From an uncultured Phascolarctobacterium sp. (GTDB taxonomy: Bacteria > Bacillota > Negativicutes > Acidaminococcales > Acidaminococcaceae): a stretch of 64,000 nucleotides of DNA. The position numbers were made by a program, and so were the translations under genes. The notes beneath the pieces are model-generated. The model was not told the DNA's origin. It ran no database searches and saw only the letters and a list, made by a program, of their open reading frames with translations. Positions 8,420-18,194 of this stretch are shown piece by piece. The stretch's first letter is position 1. Each line of letters begins with the position of its first letter. The stretch is from assembly GCA_900757795.1 (NCBI GenBank), contig CAAEPE010000022.1:1-64000 (forward strand), written 5' to 3'.

Positions 8420-9412
8420 ATGTTTAATAAAGAAGAATTTGCCAAGAATCAATTTATATTGCAAAAGGAGTCCTTTGATTATGGCTTGCTACAACAGAAG
8501 CAAGAAAAACCTATGCATATAGCTTTTAATGTCAACGATGGCTTTTTTATGCAGACCGGTGTGGCCATTACTTCTATTTTAGAAAATAATAAATCAAAAG
8601 GTTTTTGGTTTCATATTTTCTGTGATGGAGTTAGTGACGAAAATAAAGAAAAAATGCGCCAAACCATGGAAAAATATAAAACAAAATGTTCCATATACAT
8701 AATGGATATGGCGCCGTTTCAAGCTTTTCATATCAAAACCAGACATTTTTCAAGAGTAACTTATTTGCGCTCTATTATGCCTAAAATATTACAATCATTA
8801 ACTGATAAGTATTTATACATGGACGCGGATATGATTTGTACGGGTGATATTGGTGAGATAGAACAAATTGATTTACAAGGATATCCTTTTGCCGCTGCTA
8901 GTGAAACAGAGGAGGCAGTAAACTATAAAACGACTTTTCTAAAAATGAGAAGCGATAAATATTTTAATGATGGATTAATGTGGATAGATATTGAAGAATG
9001 GGAGAAAGAAGAAATTACGGAAAAGGTATTTTCTTATCAAGGTGCGGACCCAAGCAGATTTTCTGGTCAAAGCCAAGATATTTTAAACTTGGTGTTGGAA
9101 GGAGAAATTTACTTTATTAGTCGTAGATTTAATGGTATGGATACTGGTAATCTAATTTTTCATTTTACTGGTCGTAACAAACCATGGCAGATGGTGCTGG
9201 ATGAACCGGCTAAGCTATGGCGGCATTATTTGGATTTATCTGTGTGGGATAGTATGCCAGACCCCAATCCTCCTAAAGACCAGGAGCATTATTTTAATTG
9301 GAAAAGAATGATGGAATTTAACATTAAACAGGGGAATTACGGGGGGGCGCTATATTGTTTGTTTTGGTATGGTTGGTTGAAAATGCGATTGAAATTTGTA
9401 AATAGGAGATAG
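8420..9412 (+). CDS. GT8 lipopolysaccharide glycosyltransferase (RfaJ-like)
   Basis: A 330-residue retaining GT8 enzyme of the LPS glucosyl/galactosyltransferase type, adding a sugar to the LPS core or outer core at the cytoplasmic face. The DxD metal site is D135-A-D137 in KYLYMDADMIC; the later FNDGLMWIDIEEW and HFTGRNKPW blocks are standard GT8 motifs. A C-terminal segment (LWRHYLDLSVWDSMPDPNPP) resembles the GT8 C-terminal extension and is shared with the paralogue at 10348. A G7 run at 9341-9347 lies near the 3' end; the present length keeps a frame ending like the paralogue. The start has GAGGAGA upstream. Confidence 0.85.
   Translation: MFNKEEFAKNQFILQKESFDYGLLQQKQEKPMHIAFNVNDGFFMQTGVAITSILENNKSKGFWFHIFCDGVSDENKEKMRQTMEKYKTKCSIYIMDMAPFQAFHIKTRHFSRVTYLRSIMPKILQSLTDKYLYMDADMICTGDIGEIEQIDLQGYPFAAASETEEAVNYKTTFLKMRSDKYFNDGLMWIDIEEWEKEEITEKVFSYQGADPSRFSGQSQDILNLVLEGEIYFISRRFNGMDTGNLIFHFTGRNKPWQMVLDEPAKLWRHYLDLSVWDSMPDPNPPKDQEHYFNWKRMMEFNIKQGNYGGALYCLFWYGWLKMRLKFVNRR
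9341..9347 (+). repeat. G7 tract in GT8 gene
   Basis: Seven G within the codons of GNYGGAL, about 20 codons before the stop. Slippage would change only the C-terminal tail. Confidence 0.75.
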
Positions 9413-9417
9413 TTGTT

Positions 9418-10355
9418 ATGAAATACTTACAAACAGAACCTTTGCTATCCGTTATTATTCCTGTATATGGTGTAGAAGAATATATTGCTCAATGTTTAGA
9501 TTCTGTTATTCATCAAACATATAAAAATATGGAAATCATTGTTATTAATGATGGTACTAAAGACAGAAGTGCGGAAATTGCGAAAGAATATGCAAAGCAA
9601 GATTCACGTATCAAGGTGTATGATTTTAGCAATGGAGGATTAAGTATTGCTAGGAATAGGGGACTAGAACGTGCTAGTGGAGATTATATTGCTTTTTTAG
9701 ATAGTGATGATTGGATAATGCCAAATATGTATGAAAAATTGATAGAAAAAATCAGAGAATATGGAGCAGATATTGTTAAGTGTTCTGTAATAGAGGCAGG
9801 TGCTCTAAACGGTAAGAATAAGCTGATTGCTTTTAATAATGATATGGAATTACCCCCCCCCCGATTAACGAACATTATTTCGATGGATTTCTGCATACAG
9901 TTGTATGGAATGCAATATATAAAAGCAGCCTAGCTAAAAAGATTTTATTTCCTGAAAACGTGGTACATGAAGATAATTATGCTAGTGGTATGTATTACGC
10001 TTTAGCAGACAAGGTAGTTGTTGTTAAAGATGCCTATTATAATTATAGAGTAAATAATTTTGGTATTAGTAAAGGTGGCGTGAAAAGACCTTTAGATAAA
10101 TGTTTGGCAATTAATAAGTTAATAAATGATTTACAGCTGTATGGGCTGAATTTAACCAAGTATAAATGGAAATTGGCTTGTGAAATTTATCACTACATTC
10201 GAGGTTGGAATAATAATTACAGAGTGCGTCAGATTCAGAAGGAACTTTATAGCTTTTTAATGGAGAATCTTGATTTGCGACGCAAATGGTCAGTTTTATG
10301 GTATATTAAAAAACATAAAATAATTATATCCAAAGGAGATGTTAGGCATGAGTAG
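9418..10355 (+). CDS. GT2 glycosyltransferase, frameshifted at a C10 tract
   Basis: An inverting GT2 glycosyltransferase for LPS/capsule sugars, interrupted in this sequence. The first part (9418-9933) has the GT-A fold: SVIIPVYGVEEYI, the NDGTKD loop and DSDD at 95-98. The frame is lost at a run of ten C (9853-9862). The downstream frame resumes directly after the tract and contains VVWNAIYKSSL and FPENVVHEDN, the conserved distal half of EpsH/EpsJ-like GT2 enzymes, ending at 10355. C11 or C8 would fuse both parts into about 312 residues. It lies 5 bases after the GT8 stop and overlaps the next start, so the operon order is intact. The gene is phase-off here, or there is a sequencing error in the tract. 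Confidence 0.85.
9853..9862 (+). repeat. C10 homopolymer, likely slippage tract
   Basis: Ten consecutive C exactly at the frame change in the GT2 gene; 8 or 11 C give an open frame. Confidence 0.9.
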
Positions 10356-11343
10356 CAAGTTCAACAAGGCGTATTTTGATAATGATGTGCAGCTCTACAA
10401 GGAAAAGATGGATTATTTGTATAAGGATGCACAAGATAAAAGGGATAGCCTTTTTATTGCATTCAATATAAATGATTTGTTTTTTAAACCTTTAGGTGCT
10501 GAGATTACATCTATTTTAGAAACGAATGCTGATTTGTCGTTGGAGTTTTTTGTGTTCATTGATGATTTTTCTGAAATCAACAGGGCTAATTTACAAAAAA
10601 CGGCAGAAAAATATAAATGTAATATCCACTTTTATGTTATGGATATGAGTATTTACCAAAATTTTCATATTAAGGTTAAACGTTTTTCTCGTGTTACCTA
10701 TATTAGGATAGTAATGCCTTGGATTCTGCGTCACTATACTAAAAAATATTTATATTTAGATGCTGATATGATTTGCGTTGGTAGTTTGCGTAAATTTTTG
10801 CAAATTGATTTGAAGGATAAAGCTGTTGGAGCTCTTACTTATCATACGCCGGAGAGAATTGAATTTTTAAAGATGAAGAATGGAGTATATTTTTCTGACG
10901 GGTTAATGTGGATTGATATTGATAATTGGATTAAGCAGAAAATTACAGAAAAAGTATTTAGTTATCAAGGGGCAGATCCTAACAGATTTAAGGGGCAAAC
11001 GCAAGATTTACTTAATATTGTTTTAGATGGTAATATACAACCAATCCCTAATTTATATCACCATATGAATAAGAATTTTGATGTAGAGGGTATTCTTATT
11101 CATTATTCGGGTAGAGATAAGCCTTGGGAAGTAGTGTTAGATGTTGATGATGAACTATGGAGACACTATTTAGATATTTCTTTTTGGGAAAGTATGCCTG
11201 ATCCTATGCCACCTAAAAAGCCAGAATATTACCATACTTTTAAAAAAATGGCTGAAGTATATGGAGAAAAAGGCGAACGAATAAAACAAGCTAAGTGTAT
11301 TTTTTGGTATAGCTTGCTAAAAATATGGAAAGTATTAAAATAA
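10348..11343 (+). CDS. GT8 lipopolysaccharide glycosyltransferase, paralogue
   Basis: A 331-residue GT8 enzyme closely resembling the product at 8420. D138-A-D140 is the metal site in KKYLYLDADMICVG, followed by FSDGLMWIDIDNW, a GADPNRFKGQTQD block and HYSGRDKPW, then the same C-terminal extension (LWRHYLDISFWESMPDPMPP). AAAGGAG lies 9 bases before ATG 10348; an ATG at 10339 overlaps this site and is less likely. It overlaps the end of the frameshifted GT2 gene by 8 bases. The pair with 8420 suggests duplication and divergence for different acceptor or donor sugars. Confidence 0.85.
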   Translation: MSSKFNKAYFDNDVQLYKEKMDYLYKDAQDKRDSLFIAFNINDLFFKPLGAEITSILETNADLSLEFFVFIDDFSEINRANLQKTAEKYKCNIHFYVMDMSIYQNFHIKVKRFSRVTYIRIVMPWILRHYTKKYLYLDADMICVGSLRKFLQIDLKDKAVGALTYHTPERIEFLKMKNGVYFSDGLMWIDIDNWIKQKITEKVFSYQGADPNRFKGQTQDLLNIVLDGNIQPIPNLYHHMNKNFDVEGILIHYSGRDKPWEVVLDVDDELWRHYLDISFWESMPDPMPPKKPEYYHTFKKMAEVYGEKGERIKQAKCIFWYSLLKIWKVLK

Positions 11344-11358
11344 TAATAATAAAGTAAT

Positions 11359-11383
11359 GAGCGAATCATAAAATGATTCGCTC
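11359..11383. terminator. bidirectional terminator
   Basis: A perfect 11-bp stem with AAA loop between convergent genes, followed on the plus strand by AAATTTT. Confidence 0.75.
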
Positions 11384-11388
11384 AAATT

Positions 11389-13247
11389 TTAATATTCTAT
11401 TTCGTTTTCGTGGATATCATCTGCAACGCTTTTTCTGCCAAGATCGGTTTTAATTAAATTTTTAGTAAAATAGTATTGGGGACTCGCTAAATTTAATTCA
11501 GGTTTAATACTTTCGCTAGTTATATTTAAAAGTCCACCAACAGTTTCAAACATCAAATCGTTTGAATAGTACTTATCAATATTATTTTTTAATGCTTTTG
11601 TGGCATCAGGGAATATTGACTGGTATTCATCAGAAAGATATATAATCAGAGGGATTCTGACGTTAATAAAAGGGATATTTTCTGCTGTACGTTTTCTGTA
11701 TGGGTTAGCACCGTGGTCAGAAAAAATAATCATGGATTGTAGATTAAGTTTTTCTTTGCCATATTCATATATTTTTTGTAAAACCCAGTCGTTATATGCC
11801 ATAGCATCTTCATAATTAGCAATTAAATCAAAGACACCTTTTTTGCCAAATTTAGTTCTATTTTCAGGGAATCTATGAATTGTTAATTCATGGCAACCCA
11901 TAACATGAATTACAACAAAGTTGTTTTCGTTGGGATTGACTTTTTGTAAACAGGGAAGCAAATCTTCATCATATAAAACTCTTGTTGAGGCAATAGGATC
12001 GTTTTCAATCCAATGATGGATGTCCGCCGTTTTTCCTACAATTTGAATAGGTGTATCAGCAGTATTTTTTACGCCTTGGTTGCTAAACCAGTAAGTTTTA
12101 TAACCTGCTTTTTTTGCCAAGTCCAAAATAGTAACTGAATTTTTAAATTGAAGATTATTGTATTGATTTTTTTCTGTTAGTGCTTGTTCTAAAGATTGTA
12201 CGGTTGAGCCAAAAGATGAATATGCATGGTTGAAACGAAGAAAGTGTGTTTCGTCTTTTTCGACTTTTTCTTTTAACCATGGTGTTGTATTGTTACTAGC
12301 ATATCCATATGCACTCATAAAGTTTCTACCATATGATTCACCTATTACTAATATAAAAGTAGATGGTTTTGAAAAATTTGCAGAATTCTTTTTGATAGTA
12401 AGTTTAGAGAATGCTGTTTGATGATATTTTTGAAATTCCTTAAATTCGGATAGATAAGAATAAGCTTCTCTAAATGAGCTGATGATGCCGGTTTTAAAAA
12501 AGCTTTTTGGTAGATATATACATAATAAAATAATCAAAAGGTAAAGGAAATATTTTTCGGGGGGGTAAAGCTTGCGCTATTTATATTTATATTGCTCAAA
12601 TCACGATTTGATTTATAAAATAAAGTCAAAATAGAGAGAAGTATGATTATGGATAAGCTGGCTAAAGGTATTCCTATTTGAAGAATATATTCCCAAGCTT
12701 CTTTAGGATTTGTTTGGAGGACTGCTATTGCTGCGGTAGTACTAAGTGTAGTACCATAGTAAATGTAATATATTAAAGACAAGAATGGTATGACAAGCAA
12801 GCTGCATTGAAATAGTGAAAAAGTAAATGAGAAAATAGAATATAATTTAGTTTTTAATTTAAGCATTATTAGTTGGATAAGTGCCATGAAACAAAAAATA
12901 TAAGCTGCAAAAGCGATATCCATGTAATTATTAAGATTTGTCGTAGATTTATAATTTGCTAAATACGATGTAATATTGAAAATTAAAAACCAACTTCCAG
13001 ATACAACAAAACATGGAATAAGTTTAAAAAATGATAGGTTAAACTTTTTCCATAGGTGGATAGAAAAAGTAACGCCAATGGCGCATATTAAATATCGTCT
13101 GGAATGAAGCAAAAGTCTATACGTTTCTGTACCTACAGATGTGATTAAGAAAAATAATAGCATAGATACATATATTGAAGTAAATAGAAAAAGCATTTTT
13201 TTGTTTTTTTGAATGAATGTAATTAATGATGAAAAGAAATTTTGCAT
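11389..13247 (-). CDS. LPS phosphoethanolamine transferase, frameshifted at a C7 tract
   Basis: An EptA/CptA-like inner-membrane enzyme that would decorate lipid A or core with phosphoethanolamine. The sequence is split. The N-terminal frame (13247-12534) encodes several membrane segments; the second frame (about 12560-11389) encodes the last membrane segment and the periplasmic sulfatase-fold domain with LVIGES, SSFGSTVQSLEQALTEK (Thr nucleophile) and FSDHGANPYRKR. The break is at seven C on the coding strand (12565-12559). One extra C joins SFTPP to EKYFLYLLII, rebuilding a transmembrane helix that aligns with the intact paralogue at 14206. GGGAGA precedes the ATG at 13247. Probably phase-off rather than decayed, since no other lesion is seen. 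Confidence 0.85.
12559..12565 (-). repeat. G7/C7 slippage tract in phosphoethanolamine transferase
   Basis: Seven G on the plus strand (C on the coding strand) at the exact junction of the two gene halves; C8 (or C5) restores the frame. Confidence 0.85.
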
Positions 13248-13293
13248 AAAATTTTTCTCCCTTTTTGAATTTTTTCATAATTGCTTTTTTGAT

Positions 13294-13299
13294 ATTATA
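13294..13299 (-). promoter_or_regulatory. extended -10 promoter of phosphoethanolamine transferase
   Basis: On the minus strand TGCTATAAT gives an extended -10 about 47 bases before the ATG. No strong -35 is seen. Confidence 0.5.
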
Positions 13300-13373
13300 G
13301 CATGATTACAATAGTTTTGCTAGTAATGCAGAGAGTTTTAAATAAACAGTATTAAAACCGTCATGGAATGTGG

Positions 13374-13379
13374 TATAAT
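13374..13379 (+). promoter_or_regulatory. extended -10 promoter of rightward LPS genes
   Basis: TGGTATAAT on the plus strand, 54 bases before the GT2 ATG at 13433; a TTAAAA 16 bases upstream could be a weak -35. Confidence 0.55.
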
Positions 13380-13432
13380 TAATATGTTAGAATTTGGAGT
13401 GATTGTGAAAGGATTAAGGTTGATTTAGTAAA

Positions 13433-14182
13433 ATGGAAAAATTAACTGTAGTTATTTTAACGAAGAATGAAGAAAGTAATATCTTAAAAGTTATAGATAA
13501 TGCTAAAAAAATAACAACGAGAATTTTAATCGTGGATTCAGGTAGTACTGATAAAACTATAGAGTTAGCAGAACAATGTGGTGCTAAGGTTGTTTATCGT
13601 GCGTGGGATAATGATTTTTCTGCACAGCGCAACTTTGCTTTGGAGCATGTAAATACAGAATGGATTTTGTATTTAGACGCTGATGAACGATTAGATGAGC
13701 AGCTTTGCCAATCTATAAAAACTGCTTTAAATAGTGAAAAATTGAAGCAGTACAGTATTATGCGCAAGATACATGCTTTTGGCTTTGAATATAAGCATGG
13801 TATTTTTAAACCTGATGAAGTTTTACGCCTGTTTCCGACGCAAACAGTACATTGGGAAAACAAAGTTCATGAAAGACCGATTTGCAATTTGCCAAAAGAA
13901 AAATTGCAAGGATTTATTGAGCATTATACTTATAGTTCTTGGCAGCAATGGTGGGATAAGGCTGGCAAATATACAACTATTTGGGCTGAGGATAATTTTG
14001 CTAAAGGTAAACGGACTTCTTTAGGAGCTTGCTTAGGACATTCTGTTTATGGTTTTATCCGAGCCTATATAATTCAGTTGGGATTTATTGATGGTTGGAG
14101 CGGATTGTATTCTAGTCTGCAGCATTTTATATATACCATGATGAAGTATTTGAAATTATATGAAATACAATCTAAATTGTAA
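13433..14182 (+). CDS. GT2 LPS core glycosyltransferase (WaaE/KdtX-like)
   Basis: A 249-residue inverting GT2 enzyme. The start MEKLTVVILTKNEESNI, DSGSTDKT and DADE (82-85) in ILYLDADERLD, then W-E-N-K-V-H-E, match the WaaE/KdtX group of LPS core beta-1,4-glucosyltransferases, which are shorter than EpsH-type GT2 enzymes and lack a membrane segment. It acts at the cytoplasmic face on lipid A-core. It is the first gene downstream of an extended -10 promoter and starts the run 13433-19311. Exact linkage is unknown. Confidence 0.85.
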   Translation: MEKLTVVILTKNEESNILKVIDNAKKITTRILIVDSGSTDKTIELAEQCGAKVVYRAWDNDFSAQRNFALEHVNTEWILYLDADERLDEQLCQSIKTALNSEKLKQYSIMRKIHAFGFEYKHGIFKPDEVLRLFPTQTVHWENKVHERPICNLPKEKLQGFIEHYTYSSWQQWWDKAGKYTTIWAEDNFAKGKRTSLGACLGHSVYGFIRAYIIQLGFIDGWSGLYSSLQHFIYTMMKYLKLYEIQSKL

Positions 14183-14205
14183 CTATAAGGAGAGGCAGAT
14201 TTTAT

Positions 14206-16041
14206 ATGCTGTTTTTGCAAAAGAATAAGCTATTTATATATAGTTTAATGTTGGTATTTTTGTTTTTGGTAATTTCATATTATTTGACATCTGTAGGTAT
14301 TCGCAATAGCACGCTTTTTTTACAAATGCGGCGCTATATACCTTGTGCATTAACTGTAGCAATAGCAATATCTTTGGTGGAAAAATCTGGATTAAGCTTA
14401 AAAAAATTATTGCTCCCCCATGCTTTAGTTGGCATTTTATGGATAATAGTATATCCGGCTTGCTATTGGTTTGCCTTTCATAAAACTTCAACATTCATTG
14501 ATAATCATTATGACCAAGCCTTTGGTGCTTATTTTTTCGCTTTTTCGGTTTGCCTTCGTATCATATTGTTAAAATGGAATGCTTGGCAGGATAAACCAAT
14601 TTACAAATATGGTTTTAGTTTTTTACATGCTTTATTTCTTATAATTCCGGTAATACAATTAGGGTATTTTTATATATATTGTTATCCAATAACAGAAGCT
14701 GCGGCAGTTGCAGTATTGCAAACTAATTTTGGTGAAGCTAAAGAATATCTATTATTAAATTTAGGCTTTATGGGCATTATTGGTTCAATTATTTTTTGGA
14801 TAAGCTTATTTATATTGTTAGCCAAAATGAATGATTCGAATAATTTAGTTCTGCCAAAAGTTATTTATTTTGGTAAAAAATGTACCGTATTTGCTTTGGT
14901 AATCATCATTGCTACTATTGGATATGGTGGAAAAATATTTAAACATACTGGAGTAGTGCAGGCTTATGCATCTGCACAAGAATATTTTGCAGGTACTAAT
15001 AGATTCAAATATTTCCATGATAATAATTTTGAGCAATTAAAAGTATTTCCGTCAAATCCCGCTTTTTCTGAACCCGCAACAATTGTAGTGGTTATAGGTG
15101 AATCGGCGTCTGCTTATTATATGAGCGCGTTTAGTGATGTTAAAAAGGATAACACTCCTTGGTTGCGCTCTGTAAAAAAAGACAACAGCTTTATTTTATT
15201 TCCTCATGTTTATGCAAGTTGGGGGCAAACTGTTCCGGCGCTAGAGAGAGCCTTGACTGAAAAAAATCAATATAATACCAAAGAGTTTTATCAAAGTTTA
15301 ACAATAATTGACATTGCTAAAAAAGCAGGCTATGAAACCTATTGGTTTAGTAATCAAGGATATATAGGAGGAGCAGATACTCCTATTACATTGGTTGCTC
15401 AAACAGCGGATCATGCTAAATGGCTTGCTGAAGATAAAGCTTTGAGTAAAAAGTATCAGTATGATGGAGATTTATTAGAGTATCTTAAGTACGTAGACCC
15501 TAAGAAAAACAATTTTGTTGTGTTGCATTTGATGGGCAGTCATGAGGATTGCATAAATCGCTATCCGCAGGATTTTGCAAAATTTAGTAAGTCTAAAGAA
15601 TTTGATATGGTTAAAAATTATGATGACAGCTTGGCTTATACCGATCATGTTTTGCAGCAGGTTTATGAATATAGTTCTAAAAATTTAAATTTACAGGCTA
15701 TGCTTTATTTTAGTGATCATGGTGGAGATCCTTATCGCAAAAGGCATCCGGATGTTTCTGGCTTTAAGTTTCTCCAAATCCCTATGTTTATTTTTGTTTC
15801 TCAAGAATATCAAAAGCTATATGGTGATGCTGTACAGATATATAGAAATAATAGAAACAAATATTTTACCAATGATATGATTTACGAGGTAATATGTGAT
15901 TTGTTAAGAGTAAAATCTAATAGATTTGTAGAAGAAAACAGTATTTTAAATAGCAAGTACAAATATACTCCAGAAACTCTAACTACTAATCTTGGTAAGA
16001 CAAAATTGATTGAAGATAAGGAACCGAGAAAAGATGATTGA
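14206..16041 (+). CDS. LPS phosphoethanolamine transferase, intact paralogue
   Basis: A 611-residue EptA/CptA-like transferase. Five hydrophobic segments fill residues 10-245. The periplasmic alkaline-phosphatase/sulfatase-fold domain follows: Glu299 in VVVIGES (metal), Thr342 in SWGQTVPALERALTEK (probable nucleophile that carries phosphoethanolamine) and YFSDHGGDPYRKR (metal ligands). It aligns along its length with the broken gene at 11389-13247 but has no homopolymer there. The family modifies lipid A or core, reducing negative charge and often raising resistance to cationic peptides; that effect here is inference. AAGGAGAGG lies upstream of the ATG. Confidence 0.88.
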   Translation: MLFLQKNKLFIYSLMLVFLFLVISYYLTSVGIRNSTLFLQMRRYIPCALTVAIAISLVEKSGLSLKKLLLPHALVGILWIIVYPACYWFAFHKTSTFIDNHYDQAFGAYFFAFSVCLRIILLKWNAWQDKPIYKYGFSFLHALFLIIPVIQLGYFYIYCYPITEAAAVAVLQTNFGEAKEYLLLNLGFMGIIGSIIFWISLFILLAKMNDSNNLVLPKVIYFGKKCTVFALVIIIATIGYGGKIFKHTGVVQAYASAQEYFAGTNRFKYFHDNNFEQLKVFPSNPAFSEPATIVVVIGESASAYYMSAFSDVKKDNTPWLRSVKKDNSFILFPHVYASWGQTVPALERALTEKNQYNTKEFYQSLTIIDIAKKAGYETYWFSNQGYIGGADTPITLVAQTADHAKWLAEDKALSKKYQYDGDLLEYLKYVDPKKNNFVVLHLMGSHEDCINRYPQDFAKFSKSKEFDMVKNYDDSLAYTDHVLQQVYEYSSKNLNLQAMLYFSDHGGDPYRKRHPDVSGFKFLQIPMFIFVSQEYQKLYGDAVQIYRNNRNKYFTNDMIYEVICDLLRVKSNRFVEENSILNSKYKYTPETLTTNLGKTKLIEDKEPRKDD

Positions 16042-16969
16042 CAATATTGATATTATTTTAGCTTCTGATGACAACTATGCGCAGCATGTTGCTGTGGTAG
16101 CTGCTTCGATTTTAAGCAATACAAAAGAAAAAGTACATATTCATGTTTTAAGTGATGGTATATCGTTAGATAAATTATCTTTGATTGAGCAAACAGTAAA
16201 TAGTTTGAGCGGAAAAATAAGTTATTATGACTTATCAGCCTATCAATGCTTTAATGATTTGTTTACAAGCGGACATATCAGTAAAGCAGCTTATTTTAGA
16301 TTAGATGTTGCTAATATCTTGCCAAAAACTATTAATAAGGTTATATATCTTGATGTGGATTTACTTGTATTAAAAGATATAGCAGAACTTTGGCAATTTG
16401 ATTTAAAAGGAAAACCATTGGCTGCTGTGCCGGATTACGGAATTATGGCATCAAAAAGACTGATGCAGCAAAAGAAAAAAGTAATTGGCTTGCCATTGAA
16501 TAACTTTTATTTTAATTCCGGCGTGGTTATTATGGATTTACAACAATGGCGCAAATATAACTATGCGGAACAAGTCATTAAGTTGGCAGCAGAGGGAAAT
16601 TTTCCGCACCATGACCAAGATGCTTTGAATAAAGTGTTTATGGAAAAATGGGTACTTTTGCCTTTGAAGTGGAATGTTATACCTCCGGTTTTTAATTTAT
16701 TTCCCAAGATTCTTATGAGAAATGATTTAAGAGTAAATGCTGTAAATGCTCGTAAACACAAAGCAATTTTACATTTTGCTGGAAGATATAAACCGTGGGA
16801 GTTTGCATTAAAAAAAGATTTTAATGATCAATATTATTATTATTTAGAAAAAACTGCTTTTGCAAATGCAAAAATGCCACAGCCTGGAAAAAATATGAAG
16901 GGGAAGTCATTGGCAAGGCAGCTTATAAGATTACATGTTGCGGATTATATGGAGAAACTATTTAGTTAA
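16034..16969 (+). CDS. GT8 glycosyltransferase
   Basis: A 311-residue GT8 enzyme without the long C-terminal extension of the other two. The N-terminal strand NIDIILASDDNYAQHVAV, D107-V-D109 in VIYLDVDLLV, NFYFNSGVVIMDL, HHDQDALN and LHFAGRYKPW are the standard GT8 blocks. ATG 16034 overlaps the stop of the phosphoethanolamine transferase (ATGATTGA), so translation is coupled; the TTG extension to 16010 is unlikely. Probably another LPS core sugar transferase; donor unknown. Confidence 0.85.
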   Translation: MIDNIDIILASDDNYAQHVAVVAASILSNTKEKVHIHVLSDGISLDKLSLIEQTVNSLSGKISYYDLSAYQCFNDLFTSGHISKAAYFRLDVANILPKTINKVIYLDVDLLVLKDIAELWQFDLKGKPLAAVPDYGIMASKRLMQQKKKVIGLPLNNFYFNSGVVIMDLQQWRKYNYAEQVIKLAAEGNFPHHDQDALNKVFMEKWVLLPLKWNVIPPVFNLFPKILMRNDLRVNAVNARKHKAILHFAGRYKPWEFALKKDFNDQYYYYLEKTAFANAKMPQPGKNMKGKSLARQLIRLHVADYMEKLFS

Positions 16970-16985
16970 ATGGGAGTGAAAGAGT

Positions 16986-18185
16986 GTGTTAGAATATAAT
17001 TTCCGTGTAAAAAAAATAATGGCTGTCTGCATAGCTGTTGCATTATGCTTTCAGCGATTATCAATGGCTATGGGAAGTATCTTTTGGGGTATAGCTATAG
17101 CGTGCTTTTTGTTTTTATTGTATAAGTCTTATAAGGTTGGTGATTTATGCGCAAGAGTGTATATATTTAGCAATTATTACAAAGTAATTGCTCTGTTGCT
17201 TTTATGCTTTATTCCTTGCGTTGTTTTTTCTGTTGATATTAAAACTTCATTTAAAGCTTTTGCGGAAATGTGGATATATAGACTGATGCCATTTTTTATG
17301 GTTACGCTTTTTATTCACGATAAAAAGTGGTTAAAAAATATTGTTGTGGCTCTTATCATAGTTACTTGTATTGATTGCTTAGTGGCAGCCTATCAAGTTT
17401 ATGGTATGCACGCATGGCGTGGTTGGGGATTTGGTGGGCATACTTTGAATTTGGCTTCTTTGCTTGCTGTTGTGACACCCATGTGTGCTGTTGTAGTTTT
17501 TGATGATTTTTTTTCGGAAAAACTAAAAAATATTTGTAAGGTAGCTTTAATATGTTGCGTCATAGGATTGATAGCCGGGAAAAGTCGCGGTGCTTGGTTG
17601 ACATTAGCAATAACGCTTCCCTTGGTTTCTTGTTATTATATTGTTCAGAGCAAAAAGGCTTTGGCAATTTGTTTAATTATAGTTTTGGCTATAGGAGCAG
17701 GTTTTGCTTCTTCAAAACAGTATAAAAAAAGATTGTTGTCAATTGGTAATACTACAACAGATGTATCTAATGCTGATAGAATTCGTGTTTGGCAATCATG
17801 TTTTAAAATGATTGCTGACTATCCTATTACTGGTGTTGGGTTAGGGAATTTTAAAAAAGTTTATAATAAGGGACACTATCGTTTGAAAACAACTGTACAG
17901 GATTTGCCGCACTCCCATAATAACTATTTACAACTATGGAGTGAAGGGGGCACAATAGGTTTTTTGGGTTTTATGACAATGTCATTGTTCATTTTATTTA
18001 GCAATTTGAGAATGTGGTGGAAAACTAAAATTCCTTATTGTCTGATGATATGGGGAGCTTGGTTAGGGTTTATGATTTTTGGTATGTTTGATTTAATTAT
18101 AGACCATTCTGCTATAACCAAGACATGGTGGTTTTTGTTAGGTACGTTATTAGTTTATATTAATGATAAAAAATTAAAGAATTGA
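16986..18185 (+). CDS. O-antigen ligase/polymerase family protein (WaaL/Wzy-like)
   Basis: A 399-residue inner-membrane protein with about 10 membrane segments and a large periplasmic loop. The Wzy_C region holds RIRVWQSCFKMIADYPITGVGLGNF and HSHNNYLQLWSEGG, motifs shared by O-antigen ligases and polymerases. The start is GTG at 16986 with GGGAG upstream. It follows a GT8 gene by 16 bases. In this position, after core transferases, a ligase joining O-chain to lipid A-core is most likely, but polymerase cannot be excluded. A decayed homologue lies 1.1 kb downstream. Confidence 0.82.
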   Translation: MLEYNFRVKKIMAVCIAVALCFQRLSMAMGSIFWGIAIACFLFLLYKSYKVGDLCARVYIFSNYYKVIALLLLCFIPCVVFSVDIKTSFKAFAEMWIYRLMPFFMVTLFIHDKKWLKNIVVALIIVTCIDCLVAAYQVYGMHAWRGWGFGGHTLNLASLLAVVTPMCAVVVFDDFFSEKLKNICKVALICCVIGLIAGKSRGAWLTLAITLPLVSCYYIVQSKKALAICLIIVLAIGAGFASSKQYKKRLLSIGNTTTDVSNADRIRVWQSCFKMIADYPITGVGLGNFKKVYNKGHYRLKTTVQDLPHSHNNYLQLWSEGGTIGFLGFMTMSLFILFSNLRMWWKTKIPYCLMIWGAWLGFMIFGMFDLIIDHSAITKTWWFLLGTLLVYINDKKLKN

Positions 18186-18194
18186 GTGAGATAT

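Noticed and set aside
11389..13247. Two separate genes, a small membrane protein and a soluble sulfatase
   Set aside because: Full-length alignment to the intact paralogue at 14206 and the exact junction at C7 show one gene in two frames.
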